DNA from: Gavia stellata
Lineage: Eukaryota > Chordata > Aves > Gaviiformes > Gaviidae
Length of the DNA: 64,000 nt
NCBI RefSeq assembly: GCF_030936135.1
Contig: NC_082606.1
Span: 5,279,255-5,343,254 of the forward strand
Direction: 5' to 3'
Part shown: in pieces, positions 42,880-53,200 of the stretch
Position numbering within the stretch: position 1 is the first letter of the stretch
How the letters are laid out: every line of letters begins with the position of its first letter
The notes under the pieces: generated by a model
What the model saw: only the letters and a program-made list of their open reading frames with translations
Told to the model about the DNA's origin: nothing
Database searches by the model: none
Program-made: the position numbers and the translations under genes

Positions 42880-45800
42880 TCCTTCAAGTTTGCAGACAAC
42901 TGAGCTCTATTCTTATAATTTTACTTTTAAACAGAGTATTGTTAATTGGGTGGTGTCATATAATAAAAAACCCTTGGACTTGCTGCACCCTTCCCCTCGT
43001 TAATCATCAACTACAGCAGTGTAATGCGTATAGTGACAGGAACTGCTCTAAGAATGCATTTTGTATACATTATTACTGCAGCTACCCTAACTGCAAGTGT
43101 TGCAAAGGCTAGATAGATTTAAAATGGCTCATCTGCTTTTAACATTGCTTTAGTCCCTTTACGATGCTGAGCAATGTGGTGATAAAGAAAAATACAAAGT
43201 TACTCACTTATATTCAGCTGTTTTTCTGGAAGGCATGGTTTTTCCCTCCCTCTAATCTGTCTTGAAACTGCATTTGATATTCTATACTGAGATTTCTATA
43301 CAAAAAAAAAAAAAAGAGGATTCTTGCAAAACACTGAAAGCATTCAGTGTAGAGAAGGCATATGGTATAAAAGCAACAGTAAGTCAGCAAACTACACTAA
43401 CAGCCATGAATGGTATCCAGTCATTAAAAAAACTAATACAGCAACACCATACATATTTTCAGTATTAAATACTGACATTAAATAATTACCTTTTTGCAAT
43501 GAGGAAGCAGGTTTTTAGTTAGTTTTTAAAAGCCATCCCTTTCTAAATGGCTGTTAAAAAGTGGATTTTTTTTTTAAACCATGAGAAAACATTCAAAGTC
43601 TTACAGTATCTTATTTTACTAAATAATATCTCAAGTTAAGTATCAACATTTCTTTCAAAGTATCAGGTGTCTTGGTGAGCTAATTATTGCTAGGAATTTC
43701 TATTTAACCTGTATTCTTTTTATGACATTTAAAACGTGTACAATTCTAGTCAATAAAAGAACCCCAAAACCCGATATTACAATTTGTTGCATTTGCAAGG
43801 TAAGTTTTATTTCAGTTAATTCAAACAGTGGACACTTAAAATTACCAGATGCAAAAAATACGTGTTGGATACAGAAATAGATGCACCAATTTAGTGTACA
43901 TGCCTTTTAAGAAAAGTACAGTTTTATGTCAGTGCCATACTGTGTTTTCACAAAAAAGGTTAATTTAAGAGCAAGTTTATCATTAAAGTTGCTCTTAATT
44001 GACCAGACAGTTTCCCACACTTAATGCCAGTCCATCAAATAACTGGTTTCAGAACAAAGAAAGATCAAAGTAGGAATACTGATTCACTTGTGACCTGAAT
44101 ACATGTGCTAAGGCCAGACTCATTTCCAGCTTCCTGTATCTCTGCCTTCTCTTCTTCCACCCCAAAAGATAAGGACTCATGATTAAGTAAATACCAAATC
44201 AGAGAAAGTCAGTGACTCATTTTGTCCCAGGTACTGGAAGATGAAATTTAGACATCATAGCATCTCCAATACTGTACATGTGACAACAGAGGTTTTTTTA
44301 AAAGCCTTAAGTTACGGGAGATGATAAAGTATAAAGAACGTGGTATGCATACAAGAAGTTGGTGGCTAAACATATTCTATGAGGGGAGCGAGACATATCA
44401 TTAATATCTTGGTGTTAGAAATGCCCTAGACACTTCTTACCATTGCTCACTTTCATACATTCTTCAAATATTTACATTTATTAGTGTTTGGTGATATGCA
44501 GACAAGCTTAATAGTAAACCTACACCTTCCACATTCCGAGTCTTTGGCTAAACCCAAACACCACGGTCAGTGAGTGAAATTTGTTTTCTCCCAAGTATAG
44601 AAAATGGTTTTCAAGAACAGTAAATGCCATTTGCAAAACAGATGCATCGTACAAGAAAAAGTAGGTTGTAAATCCTAAAACAACAGTGTTACTTTTTAGA
44701 TTGTCTATATTTTAAAAAATTGTATTTGGTCTATTTCTATTCATGTATTCTTCAACATGGAAACAACTCAGAACTACTTACTCTTGATCCCTGTGTAAAA
44801 TGGGCAATGACTGCTGCTGCATGTTTACCCAGCACTAGTAGGTGCTCAAGACGGGAAAAAAAAAGGTTGCTATTGTAGAAGACTCTCACCTCCAGTACTT
44901 CCGTATTGGAACTGTCAATATCAAAGACTTCAGCGGAAGAGTAGATAATCTATTGCCTGACCAAATGAAAGTTTGTTCAGAAAGGTTCTCTCTGTTGTCT
45001 CTACTGATTTGATATTCTTGAGATAAAGACAACCCATTATTAATGAATAAAAAAGTGAAGTTCTGGTGAGCGGGCCAGAAAACCCAAGCAAATAGTTTAG
45101 GTGTAAGCTTTTACTGTTTTAAGGCACAAGAAAGAATTATTATAATTATGAAGAGTACTAAACAAGTCCTACTAGCTTCAGTTAAAAATGCAGGTAAAAC
45201 ACTGACACCTCAAAATACTAAATTTCCTGGTTTGTCAGTGTTTGTTAGGTAATAAAAATTACCCTAGGCATGCTGGCAACAGAGATGACAGCACGTTGTT
45301 TCATCACAGGGCAGATATAACAACTACGAAGTTAATACTAAAAGCACTAATCTGGGAAAGAGGCAGGTAAGGCTATCTTCTGCTAGCTGTTATCTAAGAC
45401 ATCTTGCTCCTAAAATTGACAGAAGCAGGGCTGCTAAACAGTGCAGGGACGTAAGTATTCAAACATTTCCTGAAGGATATTTTGTTTTGTCTCGTCCTGG
45501 AAATCCTGTCTGATGTAACTGCAGGGGAAGGGGGGTGGGGGTAAATCTTGGCCATCATGGAGATCTTCCATGCCATTATGGAATATATAAAATTAACATA
45601 TTCAGATGTTATTGTATTACTATAGTAAAAATGAAGATTAGAAAATGCTTCTTTGGAACTCTTAACACTATTTCTTGTTAAACCTTGTGCAAAAGTAACT
45701 CCTTGAGGCAGGTCTCCAAATGGAAGAAAGTAATGGTTTTCAAAAAAACCTCTCAACGTCTGTGAGACTTTTACTACTGGCTTCAAGAATGAGCTTTGAT
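42880..45800. other. Convergent intergenic region, RPS27L to LACTB
   Basis: AT-rich DNA between the RPS27L poly(A) site and the likely LACTB 3' end. Minus-strand AATAAA signals at 44477-44482 and 43806-43811 could be distal LACTB ends, so the two transcripts may come within 1 kb of each other. No gene is visible. Confidence 0.6.
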
Positions 45801-45801
45801 T

Positions 45802-46736
45802 TTTATTATTTTGGGTTCCTAGTTCCTATATCTAAAGGAATATCTACATTACAGAATACAGTGCCATTTCTGGCTACCAAAGTTAGCACGTGTATCATTC
45901 AAAAACAATGAGTTTGACAGCTCACCATGTTGTGCTATTCGGGCATATTCGACTGTAGAAATAATACCCTTATTTCATAGTAAACGAGTTTCACACATTC
46001 TCTGCGTCCAATAAAAATGGAAGAGAGGACATCTAAATAACAAAAATATTTTTACTTACGTTACTCTAGCTTCATTCTTTTCTAATTCTTAACAATCCAC
46101 AGCTCTGACAAAAGCGTACTTCTGGTATAACTCTGCATTCTGGAGGTAGCTTCAAGATTTGAGGGGTGTGGGGGTTTTTTTGTTTGTTTTTTTTTTTTTT
46201 TCTTTTTTTTTTTTCTTTTTAAGCAAATAAGAAAAGCGCTATGTGAAAAATATAAAAATCAACAGTAAAACTGTTTTTCTTCAAAAAATAATACTGAACA
46301 GTTTTGGCAGACTAGAACTGTGAGAATAACGAATTATGTCTTCGTGTGCTCAAATCAAGATGTGAAATTTTTCACAAGTTTAACATTTAAGGTAGATAAT
46401 TTGTTGTACTTCTCAGTGCAAGAAGCCGATGCTATTTTTTTAATCTTAGTCAAATGCTTGACTGGGTAAGAAAAAAACTTGCTAATATAATGATAATTTA
46501 CACAGGTACTACAGGGAGTCAAATTTGACTGTTATATTCTCCTTTTCTATAAGTTAGGAACTTCCCTGAGAAATTAATTCCAGTTACACATAAGTTTAGC
46601 ACCACTAGCTGAAGTTAAGTCAATTTTTGATGCTTTTTCTTTACATACTCTTAGTGATCTCGGAGTCCAATTACACCCTTCTCCATTTGTTTCTCATGTT
46701 TCAGTACAGTGAGTTCAGTTACACCTATCTTCTTTT
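45802..46736 (-). other. LACTB: Probable LACTB 3' UTR (proximal end)
   Basis: Sequence after the LACTB stop down to the nearest minus-strand AATAAA (TTTATT at 45802-45807), about 0.93 kb. It includes a T-rich run at 46175-46220 that reads as A-rich in the transcript and could cause internal oligo-dT priming in cDNA libraries. Distal signals at 44477 and 43806 are alternatives. Confidence 0.45.
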
Positions 46737-47280
46737 CTAATCTATATATTGTGCTCTTTTTTCTTTATCAAATTCCCTTGCAATCTTTAAGGCAGTGCTG
46801 TTGAGTGAAACTGATTGCATATTACAGATAATACTAACAATTACGCCTCTAGGTGGTGCCACTAGCCCAGCGTCTGTAGCTTCAGAGTCCAGCTCTTCAG
46901 GAAGAATTAGGAGGACACTACTTGCCCCCACTGCACCACCCGTATGAGATGCATAGTGTCTCTGCTGTCTGCAACAGCCATACTGTTGTTTTTTCTCTAC
47001 TACAGCCCAAGCCATTGCGTATTTACCATCCCTGTCCCACGATACTTCCGTTTTTGGCACTGGGGTCCACATCATTGCAACTGTGTCTGGTTTGAGGTAC
47101 CCAGGAAGAAGTCTGCCATTAGTGTTTTTAAATTGTCCGGCTTGATAACTGTATAACAAGGCATTTCCAAATTTCAGAAGGTCACCTACTGACGACAGAA
47201 AACCACCACCAGCCCACTTGTAAGAGTTGTCCACATACGGTGCATTTACCAGCCGTCCCTTTTTGTTGTAAACATAACAC
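46737..47280 (-). CDS. LACTB: LACTB coding exon 6 with stop
   Basis: 544 nt coding Arg344 to Asp524 and TAG. Contains VDNSYKWAGGGFLS, GYLKPDT, the third active-site motif HTGG (456-459) and the conserved NMQSVSLNSTALKIAREFDK near the end. The last residues, KRAQYID, extend slightly beyond the human terminus as I recall it. Acceptor ATTCTAG|GTGTTA. Confidence 0.96.
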
Positions 47281-50200
47281 CTAGAATTCAAGAAAATTCG
47301 ACTTGTCATTCTCAGATACTATGCACAACTATTTTAAGCTGCCCTACCTTAAAAGAGCAAATTGAGCACGTATTAGCTTGTTCTCATTAAACATTTCAAT
47401 TTTTTAAAATATATTTTTCTTAAGTATATTTCTTGCAGAAAAATCAACAAGTAATTCAGATGGGAAACAAAAATTAAGCTGACTTCTGATGTTAGAAGCT
47501 TAGTTTCAATAGAAGTACTAATCCTTCTGCTTCGGATATGCTAAGAATAAAGGCAATATACAAATAAGAGATGTGACAGAAATCTATAGATCAGCCAGCA
47601 CAGGATTTTTCTTAAATCCCTATACTAGATTTCAAGTGTTTTAAGAAAGAGGAATCCTACAACCACCCCATGATTATCAGACACTGAGCTGAAATTTCAC
47701 TGAAGTCTTAGGTGACTGCTCCGAGACAGTAGTTTCCATTTATGATTGATTTCCCTGCACTGCCCCATTACAGTTGCCATATTCTACAACAACTGAATAT
47801 TCTGGAACTAGTAAGAAAAAGTGAGGAGCATGAAACAGTCTTGCAAAACCCATCATTAAAATACAAATGAGAAACTATCAACCAGAATTGCAGAATGAAC
47901 TATCAGGAACAACACAACAGGAGTGCAGACTGAATTACGCTTTTGAAAGAAACAGCCCAGTCATGACTGGATTAATTTCATACAACATATGAAAAGGAAT
48001 GTTAAATAACTATATATAATCTCATTAATTTCAACCTTTGGCCTTTAGACCACAAGAGGTCCATGTGTTACTTGGAGAGTTGTGAAAAGGAACCACACAC
48101 ACAAAAAAAAAGAAAGGGGGCAGGGGGTGCGGGCAGGGCAAGCCTACTATCAAACAGTACAGAGATACGTTTCCTAGCTAGTCTGCACTTATATTGGAAA
48201 ACTTTTAGGGAACTTCTGAGAGCCATAATACTGAAAATCAGAGATAGAAGCAAAGAGAGATGGATGGTCCAAGACTACAATTAACTCTGCCAGTCACTTA
48301 ATTATCTCGGTGTCCCCATAGTCGGTTTTTCAATCACAATAAAACCTGTTAGAAAGATGCCAAAATGCTTGACTTATACCTCTAAAAGATCTAGAGCATG
48401 AATTTTTAATCATTTTCATGTCAGTGAAATAGTATAACCAAGCCAGTAAACAAACCACAACATGTCAGTATGTTCTAGTTTGAGGCACCAAGCTAGCTAT
48501 TTGCAGAAGCAAAACCATCACATTACCATCTCAGTTTTGCTTAACAATAAGTAGCCCATAAAAAACCGCCAAAACAGCATCTGTCCCACTTCTTTCATAC
48601 CTACCATATTTCAGTTTACAAAACGGTTAATATACACACACATATATTTAAAAGAACTTGACAGTACAAGCTTTATAATTTCTGAGAACATCGCTAACAT
48701 CTGGATATACAGCCAGAAGAACCTCTGAAATTTTGCAAGCAAAATAAATACCAGCACAAAGCATCTTAGAATACAGCAGTGAAGCTACCCCTAAAACATT
48801 ACAAACTGCTTTGTCTCTGTGTGTGTATATACACACACTTTAAATATACACTTATATGTAAATACTATAAACCTTGGATTCAACATGTTCCTCATCATTT
48901 TCATTCTCTGAGAGCATTTTAGAAGCCAAACTTTTAAGAAGTTTGAGTCTCATGTTCATGAGTCTTTTTCCGTAACCTGCTTTTGTGATTCAGTTAGAAT
49001 TCTTCTCCTGCACTAAAATTTAACAGGTGAGGCAATAAAACAATTCCAGAGCCCAGGCAGGTAGGTCAATAAAATAAGACTGGAAGTAAAGACAAGAAAG
49101 TCTACCCTTATCCACTATAGTGGAATGGATTATCCAGTTACATAAATTTCTCTGGGGTTTTTTTTGGTTTTTTGTGGGTTTGTGGGGTTGTTTTTTTTTT
49201 TTTTTAAGATAATAAAAAGAAATCAATTGGTAAAGCATGTTTTGTGTTAAACAGAATTTTAATTCTGGTCAAAATTGATACTACAATTTAATTTATGAAA
49301 AGCTTGTGCTACTGTGAGACTATTACAATTCCACCGAACTCTTGAAGTCAGTATATTAAGCAAACCAAGGTAACTATATATTCTAACATAATGTCCTAGT
49401 TACTCCTTTATTTTACTCTATTTGCACTTACCTGCTTTTTTGTACCCAAACCAAACGCAAACTTCAAAGTCACCCCTGCCACTCCCCCCCATATATACTC
49501 TTATAACAGGAAATACTTATTTCCTATTCTGTAATTTTACATGCTAATTACAGAACCAATACCATAACGCTAACATAAAATCAGTGATATGACTAAGTCT
49601 GAAATAACATAAGCCACTTCATTTAAAAGCCTGGAAAAAACCCTCACACATTCATAATTAAGTTGGCTTAATAAAGATAGAAAGAGCAACAATTTTTGCA
49701 CAAAAAAAAAGTTTCATCCTTGTTTACCTTGCTCTGTTATATATCATTGCTTCATTGTCATCTAGTACAGTTGATAGCATATCCAAATCACGAAACATTT
49801 TTAGCATATAATCTGTAAATTTTTGTCCTGAAACTCTCTCCACAACAGCGCTTAAGAGAGTAAAGCCATACGTTGAATACAAGAACTGACTACCTTGAAG
49901 AAACACAATGAGAAAGGGGGGGGGGGGAAGTTAGCCACCTGATGCTTTAATGAAATCTGAAGGATAAATTTTAAGTAAGCACATGTGCAAATAAAACTAT
50001 ATTAGCAATGAATAATCAGTTAAAAGACTCCCCCTCCACCCCCATTTTAATATTATATGAATCACATGCTTATGATACTGGGTCCTAGGAATTTCTGTAC
50101 TGCAGCAGACACAGATGCTTGCTAAGTGCAGGTAGATCTGAGAAAAGCACTAAAAAATTTTCAGGGATCTGCATGTACAGCCAGGTTTCATGCCAAAATG

Positions 50201-53200
50201 TGAGGACAGCCATTTAACATCCTTTCCACAAGATTTACCATACCAGTTCTAACAAGGAAGTCTGGATTTGGAAAGCTGAAGCAAACTACAAAATTACTTC
50301 TTAAAAGACGCTCACCTACTGTGACTTGTTTGTGCGTCTATACCCTAGAGATGGAGAGACAAGGGTAGTACTCTTTCAAGGTTTTCAAAGGTCTTGATCA
50401 CTTTTATCATAGTGTTTCCAGTTCTAGTTCATATAATCTTTCAGAATATTCTAGATCTCTAACATTCATATTATTTAAGACGATATAGTTTATTCACAAA
50501 ACAATGTTTCATTTTTCTAAATCTCATTCTTGTGCTACCACCTTTTATGAAATATCAAGCAACTCCCTACAGTCGAGACAGATATCTTATTTGAAATGGT
50601 TCCTAGAACTCTCCAAGATGCTAAGTGGTTAACTTCTCCCCCTTCCTACCCCTCTCTCCCTTTGAAATGTACATCATTTATCAGCAATGCTATCGTTTGC
50701 CTGCTAACCTAACTCATTTAGAAGTTACACCTGAAGTTCCTCAAAGTCCTCTTTAGAATAACTAACCTCAATAATTCTGTGATTCTATGATCTTTCTGTA
50801 GATTTTTTTAGCTCTGGTTTAGTGCCTCACTAATTTTTTTTTCTTTTTGGTTCATACCTAGAAGGCCCAGAGCACGAACACACCAAGTTGGTACCTGCTT
50901 ACAAAATACTTTGTAGATACAAATTTGTTACCAAAATTATAATCTGCTTTAGCATTTATAAATTCAATAACCGTATGTTTCATAGTACTTACTGCATTTC
51001 TTAGAGCTCCTGGGAGAAAAGTCTTATATCTATCTGAGGTCCCACTTTCTCTTCTCCCCTACATTATCTGAGACTCTTTGTATCACCTTTTAAGTCTTGG
51101 CTACATCACACTTTGAATCTGCTGGATTACGGTGCGTACACACCATTAGAAGCTACCTATATAAGCATAATTCTTTAAGTCAGTAGATTGGTAAAGACAC
51201 CTATGCAAGACTGTTATCTAAAATTGAACTAATAAAATCCTGATCAGTTCAGTCTTTAAAAGTTACATCAGTTTTAAGACAATTACATAACCAGATGGCT
51301 GCAGCCCAAATACTTCTCCATTGAGCTTTAAATGGGGCACAAAAAAAAAAAAAAAGGGTGTGGGTGGGTGTGAAAAGCAGAACAAAACAAAACCCCCACC
51401 CCCACAAAAACACTCCTTAGTGGACTCCACTATCTTCACTGCACGTAAAACAATTAGAAACAAAAATTTCACCAGAAGACCGTTTTGGTCTAAGTGAATA
51501 GAAACTCACCTGGTTTAAAAAACAAAGGATCATTTTTAAATATCTTCAGCGATTCAATCACACTTTCAAATTTTTCCTTCAAATAATACTCTTCTTGCTC
51601 AAATTCCTTGTCTCTCCTGCCAGGTTTTGAATTTCGGCTTTTTACCTCACCTTCATGTTCTTTCCTCGGTTTGACAGAATCAGTTTTTTCAATCCCTTGG
51701 CCTTCTTTTTCTTTTTGTTCTTTATCCTGATCGGGTTTTGTTAGTTTAAATGCTCTGTTTGCCTTTTCCTTTTCTTCCTTTACTTTTTTAATATCTTTTT
51801 CATAGTGACGAATCCCACTCAAGTGTGAAACTAACAGTCTTGTAGTAATAGCGACCTAGGTAGAAAGGACAATGTTTAAATGTGAGCTCTCTTCATTAAA
51901 GACGCACACTAAATCACCAGAAAAGTGAAATTCAACATGACGAGGAACAGCCAAAGATATAAGACCTTTTAAATATCATGTATTAAACCCAGTTAAAATA
52001 TATAGAGATATATGCATGCACTACACACTTGATATAAAACTGAAGATCCAAATTTCCAGCATTGCTTTTTCTAGCAGCAAACATCAGTACTTGTCTAAAT
52101 GATTTTTGGTGTTTTACAGAAATAGGTCCAGATACAGGCACCTGTATGCATACGGCTGTGCAATGACAGGAACAAAAATCCAAAAAAGTGTTACCAATAA
52201 ACAATTACATACCTTTTCTCCCTCGTAGACTTTTTCTGGAAATTCAGGGACATATTTCTGCACTGGAGCATCTAAATCCAGTTTCCCCTCTTCCCACAAT
52301 TTCGCAACAGCCATCATTGTAAGACACTTGCTAATACTAGCAATTCGCATGATAGTCTCTGGCTTACATACTACACGATTCTCTACATCAGCATAACCCA
52401 TACCTTTAAGAAAATAAAAACACTGTGGTAAATATTTGACATAGAGACATGCTGAATTAATTATTTGCAATGAATTAGATTTCCTGCCTCCTTAAAATGT
52501 TTTTCCTCTAGCTAAACTGGGACATGAAGTATCGGACTATCCCTGCTCCTGCTTCAATTAAGTTAGTAACATTTTAATGTAGTAAGAACAGTTAATCAAA
52601 GTCCATTGTATTGGTCAATGGCATCCCAATTTACTGATTAAGACTACAAACCAAACATAATGATAAATGAGATTGAAGATTAAGCCAAAATTTACACTCC
52701 TAAGGTCAAATATTCAAGGTAGAAAAACTAAAGAAGCCCAAGTCTAGACTGTAAAATAACTGACCAACAGTCATAAATACTCCTTTTGTTGTTCTGAATT
52801 AACGGTTGAAACAGTAAAGGGTCTTATTTTAGCAATACAGAAAATGAGAAAGGAAACCACTCACAAACTCACAGCAATTACCGAAAGCTGTAAAGCTTCA
52901 GAAAACAGTGGTGTTATACAACCATCACTCAACATCACTCAGCATGACTTCAATTAAAAGACAGCTTAATAATCTCCATACCAGTGTTTTCCTATGTAAC
53001 CAACCCACAAGTCTGGTAGCAAGAACTGGAATTAATAAGTCATTATCAAGTTCCCAGACTAGTCTTCAGTTTGAGCTAGGTTTGGAGAAACTGTGCAAGC
53101 GACGTTGCAGCATAAAAAGCAATGAAATGCAGTAATGACATACTTGCAGTTTTCAATACAAGCAAGGCCTGCAAGCAATGCATGTTTGTCTATATAAAAC

